Shown here: positions 1 through 11,848 of the stretch, piece after piece
Numbering within the stretch: position 1 is the stretch's first letter
Layout: every line of letters begins with the position of its first letter
Source: Chamaecrista fasciculata
Taxonomy: Eukaryota > Streptophyta > Magnoliopsida > Fabales > Fabaceae
Direction of reading: 5' to 3'
DNA length: 64,000 nucleotides
Assembly (NCBI GenBank): GCA_003254925.1
Contig: QANZ01046028.1
Coordinates: 61,302 to 125,301 of the forward strand
Notes under the pieces: generated by a model
Databases searched by the model: none
What the model saw: the letters and a program-made list of their open reading frames with translations, nothing else
What the model was told of the DNA's origin: nothing
Position numbers and translations under genes: made by a program

Positions 1-186
1 TGAAAATATGTAGGATCAGTCTAAAACAAATGAAATAAATATTTAGAACCAATTTGAAATCTACCTCATACATTTGGACCGATTTGAGGTTTTGACCTTT
101 TAACCTTATATTTAATTTCTTCCCTTTGATTTTGTGTTTCTATTTCTCATCTATACTACTAATGAATATATACTCAAATGGGATAG
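1..186 (+). other. Partial intron of the upstream tau GST
   Basis: AT-rich DNA ending in a splice acceptor (atag at 183-186) before the first coding codon of the GST exon at 187. It holds one end of a MITE-like sequence (ggaccgatttgaggttttga near 78-97). The first exon of this gene lies left of the window. Confidence 0.6.
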
Positions 187-564
187 TGGTATACGTCCTT
201 GAGAAGCATCCTATTTTCTGAAGATGAAGAAGCAAAGAAGCAATACTTTGAGGAAGTGGAAGAAGTGATTGTGAGAATGGAAGATTTGCTGGAAGGGAAG
301 GCATTTTTTGGAGGAGAAGAGATTGGGCTCATTGATATTGTATTTGGAAGCTTCTTGAGTTGGTTGAGTGTGATAGAAACTATGAATGAAAGGAAGGTGT
401 TAGTTGAATCAAAAGCACCTGAATTAGTGAAATGGGCACAAAGATTCTCTGATGATCCTAATGTGAAGGGCCTTTTGCCTGAAACTGAGAAGCTTTTGGA
501 GTTTGCTAAGATCTTTCAGATCCAAGTGAAAGCAGCAGCTGCTGCTGCTGCTGCTGCCAAGTGA
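187..564 (+). CDS. Tau-class glutathione S-transferase, last exon only
   Basis: C-terminal helical domain of a tau-class GST, the plant family that conjugates glutathione to herbicides, oxidised lipids and flavonoids in the cytosol. The exon opens with Trp-Tyr-Thr-Ser-Leu-Arg straight after the acceptor at 186. This is phase 0, the position of the single conserved intron in tau GSTs. It reads 125 codons to TGA at 562-564. The family pattern [13 protein letters not shown] and [15 protein letters not shown] is clear. It is closely similar to the second GST exon at 3071-3448 but lacks four residues there (the Lys-Cys-Ser-Lys before GKAFFGG). It ends in a run of nine alanines encoded mostly by GCT repeats before a final Lys. 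The N-terminal glutathione-binding exon is outside the window, so I cannot say whether the gene is whole. Confidence 0.9.
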   Translation, partial: WYTSLRSILFSEDEEAKKQYFEEVEEVIVRMEDLLEGKAFFGGEEIGLIDIVFGSFLSWLSVIETMNERKVLVESKAPELVKWAQRFSDDPNVKGLLPETEKLLEFAKIFQIQVKAAAAAAAAAK

Positions 565-657
565 TTTGTAGTATGGAAGACTCATTTTTAAAGTTCAATC
601 TTTCTGCTTTTTGTTGTATGAATGATGTATTTTGGATTTGGGAAATATTTATTTGTT

Positions 658-980
658 GGTCAAAGTGTAAATTTGGTCTCATATCTTCTGCTCAGTTCTC
701 AATTAGGTAGTATATCTTTTTTTGTTGCAGATTTAGTCATATATCTTTGGGTTAGGTTCAAAAATGGGAATATCTTTGTAAACAAATCAACTAACGGTTG
801 ATCCTTTTGTAGAGATAGAGGACTAATTCTGCAATCTGACCAAAAGATTTAAGACAAAAAATGATATGGGATTAAATTGAGAACTTTTGCAAAGATATGA
901 GACCAAAAGTGCAACAAAAAATATATAAAACCAAATTAAAAATTGAGTAAAAGATATAAGACTAAATTTTCACTTTGAAC
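658..980. repeat. MITE with long TIRs and 9-bp target duplication (MULE-like)
   Basis: Inverted-repeat element of 323 bp. The left arm (ggtcaaagtgtaaatttggt, continuing about 70 bp) is the reverse complement of the right arm ending cactttgaac. A perfect 9-bp target duplication, ttatttgtt, lies at 649-657 and 981-989. The 9-bp duplication and long TIRs fit a non-autonomous Mutator-like MITE. Relatives sit at 28210-28628 and 36408-36823. The empty site is recognisable downstream of the second GST (about 4020-4070). Confidence 0.85.
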
Positions 981-989
981 TTATTTGTT

Positions 990-1919
990 TGTCTTTATAT
1001 GTATTCTCTTTTGTTAAATAAGCTAGGATACATTAAGTATCATTAATCATTCAATCATTGTGTATTTGTGTCCACTTGTGTGTACTCTATTCGTCCACAA
1101 AAAAAGTGTATACTCTATTTTTCCGTCTTTTTGTTAAACTCCAAAAAAAAAATGAATCATTTTAATTCTACACTAGTCTGAACTATTTTCCATAATTATA
1201 AGAGGATTTTTTTCATTAGAAAAATTTTCCTCTTCTATATATTAGGGAAGTTTTTCCCTTTTTTATTAGAGAGTGTTATCTTTTTTTTTTTTTAGATCTA
1301 CATCGATCTACTGCTAAAGCTAAAAAAAGTTTATAAAGAGTTGAGCTGTTGAGGGATGTGTTGTCTCTCAATTAATCATCCAAATTTTTTATTTTTATAT
1401 ATTGTGTAGATATGTTTGTATAGAAGTCTATATTTTCTTCTCTTTCTCTTTTTAGGTGTGTTGTCTAAAATATATTTTTTCTTCTGTATATTCTATTATG
1501 TGAAAACGTAAGGCTTTATTAAAATTGATATATCTTGGCCTCACTTGATATCTGTTGTTGTTGTTGTATGGTTTTCAAAAGAACAAAACAAAAAAATGAA
1601 TTGCAGCAATTTTCAACGCCCATAAATGACCGAAACCGAACGAGAAAACTATAAAAAATTTACTACTATCCTTATTGAAAAGTGAGTCTCTTAAGTCTTA
1701 AGTAACCTTGTCCATTCATTGTATAGAGTCAGTTTTTTTCCTTTTAAAAATTATAAAATATTACATTATGGATATATTTAAAAAATAACTCTTTTTTTTA
1801 AACATATTTTATTAATAAATTTTGAACACTGAATCAATCGGTCAAAGCAGCCTATAGTTGATTTATATCTCACAAGTTTTTGCCAGTTTGCTAGTTGATA
1901 CTTGAATATAAAAATAATC
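990..1919. other. Intergenic DNA upstream of the second GST gene
   Basis: AT-rich, no coding signal on either strand. It must contain the promoter of the GST at 1920, but I see no TATA box I would commit to; tttatatc near 1860 is a weak candidate. Short poly-T and poly-A runs only. Confidence 0.5.
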
Positions 1920-3448
1920 ATGGCAAAGGCAAACGATGATCTGAAGCTTCTAGGTGGGTGGTTCAGTCCATTTCCTCTAAGAGTTATAATTGCTCTCAAC
2001 ATCAAATCTCTTCAATATGAGATTATTGAAGAGACCTTGAATCCCAAAAGCGATCTTCTTCTTCAATCAAACCCTGTTCACAAGAAAATCCCAGTTTTGC
2101 TTCATGGTGACAAAGCTATTTGTGAATCCAGAATCATACTTGAATATATTGATGAAGTTTGGTCCTCTGCTCCATCCATACTTCCCTCACACCCTCATGA
2201 TCGAGCCATGGCTAGATTCTGGGCTGCCTACATCGATGACAAGGTAAGTATATATATTTAAGAGAAAATTTACTTTAAGAGTAATCTAATAATTTGGTTC
2301 CTGAAAGACCACTGAGCTGACAATTTAATTTTTAAAAGATTGGGATACACAGTTTAGTCTCTGAAAGATCAAAACAGTATAGAGTAAACTTATTATTTAG
2401 TCCCTGAATTTATACCCAGTCAACTAGTCAATCCCTGAATAACCGAAATACACAATTTGATCCCTGAAATATTTCAATTACCAACTATTTGGTACCTAGT
2501 GACGATTTGATCTTTGAATTTAAACTAATTTTATACTTTTGGGTCCTTGAATTTGTACTAAATTACTATTCAATCTCTAAATTTGAACTAATTTCATACT
2601 CTTTGGTTCCTAATTAAGTTCCTACTAAATTAATATGATTGGTCACTGAATTTGAATTAATTTTATTCTTTTTAGTCCTTGAATTTGTAGTTTTTTGTCC
2701 CTGAATTTGACCTAGGAACCAAATCATTGACAATTGCAATAATTTAGCAACTAAGTAGTATATTTTGATTATTCAGGGACTAGTTAGTTGATTTCATATA
2801 AAATCAGGGACCAAATAATAAATTTTCTCAACAGTATATTTACTAGTCTTTTTTTGGACTAAATAGTATACTGTTTTAATCTTTCAGGGATTAAAGAGTA
2901 CACCATTTTATTCTTTTTAGAGACTAAACTGTATATTTCAATCTTTTAAGGACCAAGTTGTTAACTCAGTTATTTTTTGGAGACTAAATTATTAGTTTAC
3001 TCTTTTAATTTCTGTGTGTCATGCCCTTTTGTTATTCTTACTTACGAATACTCAAATGGGGTCATCATAGTGGTGTGTGGCCTTGAGAGGCATCCTAATG
3101 AGTGAAGATGAAGAAGCAAAGAAACAATACTTTGAGGAAATGGAAGAGGTGGTTGTGAGAATGGAAGATTTGCTGGAGAAATGCAGCAAAGGGAAAGCAT
3201 TTTTTGGAGGAGAAAAGATTGGTCTCATTGATATTGTATTTGGGAGTGTTTTGGGTTGGATGAGTGTGATAGAGACTATGAATGGAAGGAAGATGCTAGA
3301 TGAAGCAAAAGCTCCTAAATTGGTGAAATGGGCACAAAGATTTTGTGATGATTCTAATGTGAAGGGTGTTATGCATGAGCCTGAGAAGCTTTTGGAGTAT
3401 GCTAGGGCTTTTCAGATCAAATGGAAAGCTGCTAATAATACTAAGTGA
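1920..3448 (+). CDS. Tau-class glutathione S-transferase, complete, two exons
   Basis: Two exons, 1920-2243 and 3071-3448, give 233 residues, a normal tau GST length. Exon 1 starts at ATG 1920 and encodes the thioredoxin-like domain: [11 protein letters not shown] with the expected catalytic Ser16, KKIPVL at about 55-60, and the glutathione-contacting [11 protein letters not shown] from 69. It ends Asp-Asp-Lys at a consensus donor (gtaagt at 2244). Exon 2 begins Trp-Cys-Val-Ala-Leu-Arg after acceptor atag (3070), phase 0, and stops with TGA at 3446-3448. The protein is cytosolic and transfers glutathione to electrophiles; its substrate cannot be read from sequence. The 827-bp intron is mostly two nested MITEs (2279-3002). 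The gene lies in tandem 3' of another tau GST, the usual arrangement for this family. Confidence 0.95.
2279..3002. repeat. Outer MITE in the GST intron
   Basis: About 100-bp inverted arms: gagtaatctaataatttggt on the left, reverse complement ending ttagtttactc on the right. The centre is occupied by a second MITE (2382-2829). I found no clean target duplication, so the ends are approximate. Confidence 0.65.
2382..2829. repeat. Inner MITE nested in the outer one, with internal minisatellite
   Basis: Starts gagtaaacttattatttagt and ends as its inverted form, aataataaattttctc. A perfect 9-bp duplication, aacagtata, lies at 2373-2381 and 2830-2838. The centre holds degenerate units of about 63-66 bp built on tccttgaatttgaactaatt. 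The same units form a free-standing array at 16826-17020 and occur in an older copy at 45395-45737. Confidence 0.8.
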
Positions 3449-3524
3449 AGTAATGCAAGGAAGAAGGAATTTATTTTCAAAGTTCAGACTTGTCTGGTTG
3501 ATGTTGTATGAATAATGATGTATT

Positions 3525-4010
3525 AGGTCAAAACCTCATTTCAGTCCTCAGATTATAAGGTGAGTTTCGTTTTGGTCCTACAACTTTTCTTTTGTACTAT
3601 TTTAATCCTCAAACTTTATCATTTGCTCTACCATTTTCTCAAATGTGATTTCATTTGAAATTTATCGTTGTTTTTAACTTGAAAAACTAAGATAAATAAT
3701 TTCTCTCATATAAGATGTGTTAATAAGTGATTTGACAAATAGTAGAAAAAAAAAAATTCTTTTTTAGTCACAAATTGAAATTTGAGCTAAATTTAAGTTT
3801 GATTTTTCTTTTTTTGTCTATCAAGTTATTCATTAGGACGCATGAGAAAGAAATGTTCATATTAGATGTTCAGGATAAAAATTATGGTAATAATCAGATG
3901 AAACCAAACAAATTGAAAAGCCGATGTGAGAATCAAAATGGAACAAAAAAAAGTTTTAGGACCAAAATAAAACGTAATCTATAGTTTGAGGACCAGAAGG
4001 AGAATGAGGT
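3525..4010. repeat. MITE in the 3' flank of the second GST, 9-bp target duplication
   Basis: Left arm acctcatttcagtcctcaga and right arm reverse complement acctcattctccttctggtc extend about 50-60 bp. The target duplication tgatgtatt lies at 3516-3524 and 4011-4019. The uninterrupted site survives downstream of the first GST at about 622-650. A larger relative is at 30070-31061. Confidence 0.85.
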
Positions 4011-4186
4011 TGATGTATTGGGTTTGGCAAATATTTGTGTTCTTTTTTTTCTTTATCTGAATTCTCTTTTGCTTTTCGGATGTAGTAATAAGCAGTAGTT
4101 TCTAATCTGAATTGAGTTATGCACAGAATGGGTCAATAAGATGAGATTTAATATGAGGATGCAATGTTCTCATGATGATCCTTCCT

Positions 4187-4245
4187 TTGATAATTCTATG
4201 GGTTTGAATGTAATTTTTGATAATTCTATGGGTTTGAATGTAATT
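4187..4245. repeat. 30-bp tandem duplication beside the Copia left end
   Basis: Two near-identical copies of ttgataattctatgggtttg plus about 10 bp, period 30, lying immediately against the left terminal repeat of the Copia element. No other feature in 4020-4243. Confidence 0.75.
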
Positions 4246-4295
4246 CCGCGTTAAATTTAGTTGTAAGACATGATTATTTTACTTGTGTTTTTACA
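4244..4295 (+). repeat. Copia 5' LTR remnant
   Basis: Only the last 52 bp of the 399-bp LTR are recognisable, ending tgtttttaca just before the primer-binding site. 51 of 52 bases match 10485-10536. Confidence 0.85.
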
Positions 4296-7200
4296 TGTGG
4301 CATCAGAGCTATGTTTTTACCTCTATCTAGCTTTATTTGATAATATGAATATCATACGTTAATGTCATTTTTTAATTTTCTATAAGCAGAAATTTATTTT
4401 GACATTGAAAAATAAATCCATGATTGATTCTAAGCATTTTGGCTCTTGAATTATTAAAATTGGAGTTATGGTTTAGGAGATATAATTGATTTTTATTTGG
4501 GTCCATTTTATAATTTTTCCCAAAATTATGTTATGGGTATTTCGGCAATTTTTCCCATGGGACATGTAGGTCATTATGTGTGATTGGATTCTGCATATTT
4601 TTTAGCCAATTTTGCGTATATGATCATGGCAATTATGGGTTATTATGTTTGATTGGATTTTCACATATTTTTGCCATATTAATGCTTGTTCGCTGGGTTC
4701 CTTGTGTTGTGGTTAATTTTATTTTAACCTATTTGTGATGAGGAGTTTTATGGCTAATTGATAGAACCTATGGCCTTTTATTTGTTTTCATATTATTGGA
4801 CTTTTGGACTAAATTGCTCTTGTTGGTTAATATTTTGTTTCAGTTTTACATATTTATTTTGTAATTCTGTTAATATTAATTTTGGATTTATATTTTCTGC
4901 AATATATATTTGAGATTGAATTAAGATTGAAAGTTAGGAATGCACTTTCAGTATTCATACGTTGCCATTTTACTTATATTTATATATGCTTGACAATTCA
5001 TATGCTTTACTATCTATCTATATATATATATATTATATAACTTTTATTTTGAGCATGTACACTTTACTGATGTCAATCGCTGGGCTAATATATATGGGAG
5101 CTGTTATGATTTGTTTTTCCTTGTGCCTATATATATATATATATATATTATATTGAGTTTTCAAAAAATATATGTGTGATGTTCATGTGATATATTTTTA
5201 TTCAATTAAAGTGTGGAACATGATTAATATTTGTTAGTACACATGAATTAATATTAGCTGTGAATTTAATTGATTTATAATTTTTGGTGCATATTTATGT
5301 ATAAAATGCACATTTTTGGAGTGTCTTGTGATATGCATATTTGATTTAAGGAGTAGCCACGTCATCCTTTATATAATATATATGCATCTATGTTTTGTTT
5401 AACAAAAATTTATATATCACTTATGGATTTAAAGACACTAAATTTAATTAGATGTGTAGTTGTGATTTTTCTTTGCCCACAGGGAGAATGTCATATTTGC
5501 ATGTTTAATTAGGATGAAATAGAAATTGCTTTATGTTTCTTAAGTAGCCTACAAGTATTAGGGAACATGAATGCCTTCTAGTTTCATCATTAAAGGTAAA
5601 CTTGAATTTTTGTATGCTAATTTCTTTGCCCACAGGTAGAATTTAGTAGTACGTAATTCATGTCATGTATGACTTGCATTGGTGAGCATACTAATTTTTC
5701 GTGATGATATATGTCTCATTACAAATATAATTAATTGTTTGAACTTTCTGCAGCAACTTCATCTCTTTTATTTGGTGAAACATCTGAAAAGATTTTTCTA
5801 TCTGGTAATATTTATAAGGTGTGGAAGGAATCAATCCTTCTACATTTGGGATGCCTAGACCTTGACTATGCTCTTCGTCAGGAGGAGCCTCCTGTGACCA
5901 CAAATGCTAGCACTCCTGCTGAGATTGTTATGTATGAGCGTTGGGAGCAATCCAATTGCATCAGCTTGATGTTTATAAAATCTCACATAAGGGCTAGCAT
6001 TCGAGGGTCCATTCCTGATAAGGAGAAAGTCAAGGATTATATGCAGGCTATTGATGAGCAGTTTGCATCTTCTGACAAGTCATTGGCTAGCACCTTGATG
6101 GCTCAATTGTCATCAATGAAGTACACTGACACTAGCTCTGTGCATGAGCACATAATGCAAATGAGGGACATAGCTGCATAGCTTAAGTCCTTGGATATTG
6201 AAGTTACTGACACTTTCTTGGTGCAGTTGATCCTCAATTCTCTACCTTCTCAATTTGGACCTTTTAAAATCACTTATAACACACAGAAATAAAAATGGTT
6301 TGTTAATGAATTGTTGTTCATGTGTGTACAAGAGGAAGGAAGGTTGAAGTTTGAGAAGGGTGAGAGGTCTAATGAGGTTCACATTGTGACAAACACTAAG
6401 AAGAAAGACCATAAAAAGAAAGGCAAGAAGAAGGATCTAGCTCCTGGTTCTGAAAAGAATAAGGATGCAATTCGTTGCTTCTTTTGTAAAAAAAAGGGAC
6501 ATGTTAAGAAAGATTGTCCAAAACGTGAGACCTGGTTGATTAAGAAAGGTAATCTCTTATCCTTTATGTGTTTTGAATCTAATTTTGTTGATATTTGTCA
6601 TGATACATGGTGGATTGATACTGGTTCTACAATCCATATTGCTAATACCATGCAGGGTTTTTTAAACCGAATGAAACCTAGTCCTAGTGAACACCAAGTC
6701 TTTCCTGGAAATCGGATCGGTTCACGTGTTGAAGCTATCGGGACTTTTAGAATTATTTTAAATACTGGCTTTGTATTAGACCTTGAACAAACTTTTTATG
6801 TTTCAAGTTTTTCAAGAAACTTAATTTCTGTTTCTAGAAGAATTCCTTTGGGTTTTTCCTTGCACATTAATGGTTCTTCTTTTAACTTGTTGAAAGATGG
6901 TGTTTTTGTTGGAAAAATTTCTTTGGATAATGGTCTGTATAGGATCCATACAAATTTAAGTACTTCTGGTAGCTTAGTAACTATGCATGAAAATGTTGGT
7001 ATTAAACGTGGTATCATGAATGATAAATCCTCTATGTTGTGGCACAAAAGATTGGGACACATCTTGGTGGAGAGAATCAAAAGGTTAGTGAAAGAAGGGA
7101 TTCTCCAATCCTTAGATTTTTCTGACCTAGATTCATGTGTGGACTGCATTAAGGGTAAGTAGACTAATGTGTCACATAAAGGTGCAAAGAGGAGTTCTGA

Positions 7201-10137
7201 TTTGTTAGAAATGATACACACTGATATTTGCAGTTCTAACATTGGTTCTAAAGATCCAAAATATTTTATTTCCTTTATTGAAGATTACTCACGTTTTATG
7301 TATGTTTATTTGCTTTATAATGAAAGTGAAGCACTTAATGTCTTCAAAATCTATAAAGCAGATGTGGAAAATCAATGTGGAAAACACATTAAAATTGTGA
7401 GGTCGGATAGAGGAGGTGAATATTTTCGAAGGTACACTGAGAGTGGACAAGCACCTGGTCCATTTGCTAAATTCCTTGAATAGCAAGGTATTGTTCCACA
7501 ATATACCATGCCTGGCTCACCCGATTTGAATGGTATGGCGGAAAGAAGGAATAGGACATTGTTGGACATGGTGAGGAGTATGTTAAGTAACTCTAAACTT
7601 CCTACATTCTTATGGAGAGAAGCTTTAAAGACAGTTGTATATATTCTTAATAGGGTTCCAACAAAAGCTGTATCAAAAACACCTTTTGAAATTTGGAAAG
7701 GTTGGAAACCTAGTTTGAATCATATACGTGTTTGGGGTTGTCCTGCTGAGGTTAGAGTGTATAATCCACAAGAAAAGAAGTTAGATCCAAGGACTATTTC
7801 TGCATATTTTGTTGGTTATGCTGAAAAATCTAATGGTTATAAGTTTTATTGTCCGACTCATAATTTGAAGTTTATAGAATCTAGAAATGCAAAGTTTCTT
7901 GAGAATGACACAGTTAGTGGGAGTAATCAATTTCATGACTTAGTCAATGAGAAAGATTTTGAAGTAACTCCTACTACTAGTGGTCAAGGTGAAACTACAG
8001 TTCTTATTGACTCACATCCAGCTGAAGTCATTAGAGAACATAATGTTGTTCCACTTACCCCAGTTGATCATATTGAAAGAGATGATTCTATTCTTGAAGA
8101 GGCACCTCATAATGCTCTTGAGGAACCTCTAGAAGAGTCTCTTATTGAGGAACATCAACTTTCACAAGAGGTTGAATTAAGAAGATCACAAAGGGTCAAA
8201 AAACCTGCTATTTCTAGTGACTACATAGTGTACATGTTAGAATCTGATTATGATGTCAATTTAGAAGATGACCCTGTAACGTTTTCACAAGCTGTGAATT
8301 GTAGTAATTCTAAATTGTGGTATGATGCTATGAATGATGAGATGAAATCTATGGCACATAATGAAATCTGGGATCTTGTAGAATTGCCTAATGGAGCTAA
8401 GCCTATTGGCTGTAAATGGGTTTTTAAGACCAAAAGGGATTCTTTGGGCAATATAGAGCGCTACAAGGCCAGCTTAGTTGCTAAAGGTTTTACTCAAAAG
8501 GAAGGAATAAACTATAGAGAAACTTTTTCTCCTGTGTCTAAAGAGGATTCTTTCCGTATAGTCATGGCATTAGTTGCCCATTTTGATATGGAATTACATC
8601 AAATGGATGTGAAAACGGCTTTCCTCAATGGAGATCTTGAGGAAGAGGTATACATGAAACAACCTAAAGGGTTTGTATCTTCTGCTAGTGATAGTCTAGT
8701 TTGCAAGTTAAAGAAATCTATATATGAACTTAAACAAGCTTCACGACAATGGTATTTAAAGTTTCATAATGTGATCACATCTTTTGGTTTTGTTGAGAAC
8801 ATTATGGATCAATGTATATACCATAAGGTCAGTGGGAGTAAAATTATTTTCTTGGTCTTATATGTAGATGATATTTTGCTTGCATCAAGTGACTTGGGTT
8901 TGTTACATGAAGTGAAACAATTTCTTTTCAAGAGCTTTTACATGAAAGATATGGGTGAGACATCTTATGTCATAGGCATAAAGATCCATAGAGATAGGTC
9001 TCAAGACATCTTAGGATTGTAACAAGAGACTTATATAAACAAAGTTTTTGAGAAATTTCAAATGAAAGATTGTTCACCAAGTGTAACACCTATTGTAAAA
9101 GGAGACAAATTTAGCTTATCTCAATGTCCCCAAAATAATCTTAAGAAGAAAGAGATGGAGAACATTCCTTATGCTTCTACTGTTGGAAGTTTGATGTATG
9201 TCCAAGTCTGTACAAGACCAGACATAGGCTTTGTGGTGGGAATGTTGGGAAGATATCAAAGTAATCCTGGTTTGGATCATTGGAAAACAGTTAAAAAGGT
9301 CTTAAGGTACTTGCAAGGTACTAAGGACTATATGCTGACTTTTAGGAGGACTGACACACTTGAAGTAGTTAGTTATTCTGATTCAGACATGGCGGGGTGT
9401 GTTGATACTAAAAAATCAACATCTGGTTATATTTTCTTATTTGCTGAATGGGCGATTTCATGGAAGAGTGTGAAACAGTCTTTGACCGCTATTTCAACCA
9501 TGGAAGCTGAGTTCATATCCTGTTTTGAGGCTAGTTCACATGGTTTATGGTTAAAGAATTTTATTGCTGGGCTTCAAATTGTTGACTCAATTTCTAGGCC
9601 TATTAAGATGTACTGTGATAATTCGGCTGCGGTTTTTCTGGCTAAAAATAACAAAAGTGGGAGTCGAAGTTAGCACATTGACATAAAGTTTTTAGCCTTA
9701 AAAGAGCGTGTAAAAGCTGGTCATTTAATCATAGAACACATAAGTACTAAGGAAATGTTGGCTAATCCTTTACCTAAAGGGATGCATCCTAAATGGTTTA
9801 GGGATCATGTACCACATATGGGACTTAGGTCTCAATTGTCTTTATTAGACTAGTTGAGCTAAGTCAAAATAATAAAATTCAGTTTTTGTTAAGTTTATTT
9901 TCTTGAATTATGTATACATTATGGACAAGAATAATAAATATTTGTGTAAGAACCTGAGTAAACATATAAGGTTTATTCATAAAGTGTTTGCCATCATTGA
10001 GTTCAGAGTTATGTTGCTTAGTGATACATGGAAAGTCATACTTGTTGTTAAGAGGACTTACTGCTATGATCCTAGTAATATAATTTTGATTATTTGTTGT
10101 GAATGTTGAAACTTGTCACTGGGGCCAAGTGGGAGAA

Positions 10138-10536
10138 TGTAAGAGTTTTTCATCTTTCGGCATTCTGGGCAGTTTCGTTTTTATTCTTTAAAATTGATAA
10201 TGGCCCTTCATGACAATTGATGAATTATAAATCTCCATTATTTTGGTTTAATGTGAAAGTTAGATATTTGTGGATGATTACAATTCTTGGGCTCTATAAA
10301 AGGGGCATTCTCTTTGATGGGAAGGTATGCTAATCCTTGAGAGTTCTATGTGAGTGGGTTCCTGACTTTAGATTACTTTGGCTTGTTTCCATCACGATTA
10401 GTAATTCGTCAGTCATAAAATTTGCTTGCTGTTTTTATCAAATAGCTATGGCGGGAGGTTGGCATAATTAGTTATTCGTTTAGTTTCCGCGTTAAATTTA
10501 GTTGTGAGACATGATTATTTTACTTGTGTTTTTACA
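10138..10536 (+). repeat. Copia 3' LTR
   Basis: Full-length LTR of 399 bp, TG...CA ends, directly after the purine tract. It contains a TATA-like ctataaaagg near 10295 suited to a retroelement promoter. Confidence 0.85.
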
Positions 10537-10540
10537 ATAT

Positions 10541-10974
10541 CAACTTGTTAGTCCCTGTAGTATATCTCTGTTAATGACACTGATGATCTGGTCGTTAAGT
10601 ACACATGTGACACGTTAAATGCCACATATTTAACTGTTTGAGACCATTTAAGGTTTGAGATTTGGAAATGCTTTGATAGTTTATGTCTTATCAAGCTTCA
10701 CGTGTAAGACAAATATTCGGGTCTAACCAATTTTAGGCCGGTTCAATTGTACTTGTTAGTCCGGTTCAGTTGGTATAGGTGACTAGGATGCCAAAGTGAC
10801 ATTTAACGAGTGTCATGTAAGCATTTAACGTTCACGTCATCAAGTAATTTAATGGAGGGACTAAATAGTTGACGATTATAATAAATGAGAGACTGAGTAG
10901 TCTATTTCAATAAATGAGAGACCCAATCGTTGACTCCGTAAAAAATGAGAGACTAAACAGTAACTTTTCTAAAA
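10541..10974 (-). repeat. Degenerate MITE, same family as 24418-24931
   Basis: The segment around 10690-10790 (cacgtgtaagacaaatattc ... ccaattttaggccggttcaa) is the reverse complement of 24600-24705, so this copy lies in the opposite orientation to the one in TTC38 intron 13. It ends in gagagactaaacagtaactt. Its left end abuts the Copia 3' LTR and may be incomplete. Confidence 0.65.
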
Positions 10975-11848
10975 ATATATATATAACTACGTGACCCTAG
11001 TTGTGACTTGTGAGGGTATTCTTGAACCCAAAAATAGAGATTAAATTTGAGACTTATTAAGATCATTACAATTGGCATTAATGTGACATTCACTGATAAC
11101 ACATTTGCATTTATCAACTAGATCATCAATTTAAATAATGAGAAAGACTTTAGACTAACTAAATAGTATATTCTCATTATTTTTTTTTTTTTGAACAAAA
11201 TATATTCTCATTATTCAAATAGCTGAAAATGTAAAAATCAAGGGACTTCTCAATGAACAATGTAAAATGTGGGACCTTGTCTCCTAACACAATAAAGAAT
11301 AGACGCTGACCAGCTCTCTCAATTGTACAAGATAAGAAGAACAATCCCAACCACCAATGACAAAAATCAAAGTTTTTTCTCACTAAATAGGGTCAGCTCA
11401 CGTCATTCTTTCTACATATTTTCACCGTTAGATTATTAATAAATAAATATAATTTACTTTGACCTACTCCTCCTTTGAATTATTAGGCTCTTAAGTCTTA
11501 TCTATTTGATCTAATCTACATACAAGATAACAAGAACAATTGAATAATTCAAGCAAAGAACAACTCACTGTGTTCATCGTGCTATCTGTGATGACCTCAA
11601 AAACAAGGTAAACATTAAAAATGCATAAGAATTTTCACACCATTGGTGAAATAGTAAATTAATTTAGCATAAGGATGCATTACCTACAAGCCTGAACATA
11701 GCTTACTTTGGATGGAAGCAATAGCTTTAATTTAATCCAGTATAATCTTCTAATTTACTGGAGTTTATGATGGACATTCAATTCATATATAAAATCTGCA
11801 AACAAGAGTTTCTAATAATTTACTTAAGTTTTGACTGAGTAGGTACTG
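10975..11848. other. Intergenic AT-rich DNA
   Basis: No gene, RNA or bounded repeat that I can support. A minus-strand open frame at 11177-11383 has no ATG start and no recognisable family. Confidence 0.5.

Larger units (their letters stand above)
4244..10536 (+). mobile_element. Ty1/copia LTR retrotransposon, broken
   Basis: Fossil Copia element read on the + strand. Parts in order: remnant 5' LTR (4244-4295), primer-binding site tggcatcagagc (about 4298, tRNA-Met type), AT-rich leader, gag with a CCHC knuckle (about 5.7-6.5 kb), aspartic protease (WWIDTGST, about 6.6 kb), GAG-pre-integrase and integrase (about 7.0-7.9 kb), reverse transcriptase with YVDD (about 8.3-9.0 kb), RNase H (about 9.2-9.8 kb), purine-rich tract (about 10121-10137) and 3' LTR (10138-10536). 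Integrase before reverse transcriptase makes it Copia rather than Gypsy; I could not settle the lineage. The coding region has about five breaks, so it looks dead. The 52 bp shared by the two LTRs differ at one position, which suggests a fairly recent insertion but is too short to date. Confidence 0.93.

Noticed and set aside
4962-5156. Small membrane protein
   Set aside because: Hydrophobic translation of tatata-rich leader of the Copia element.
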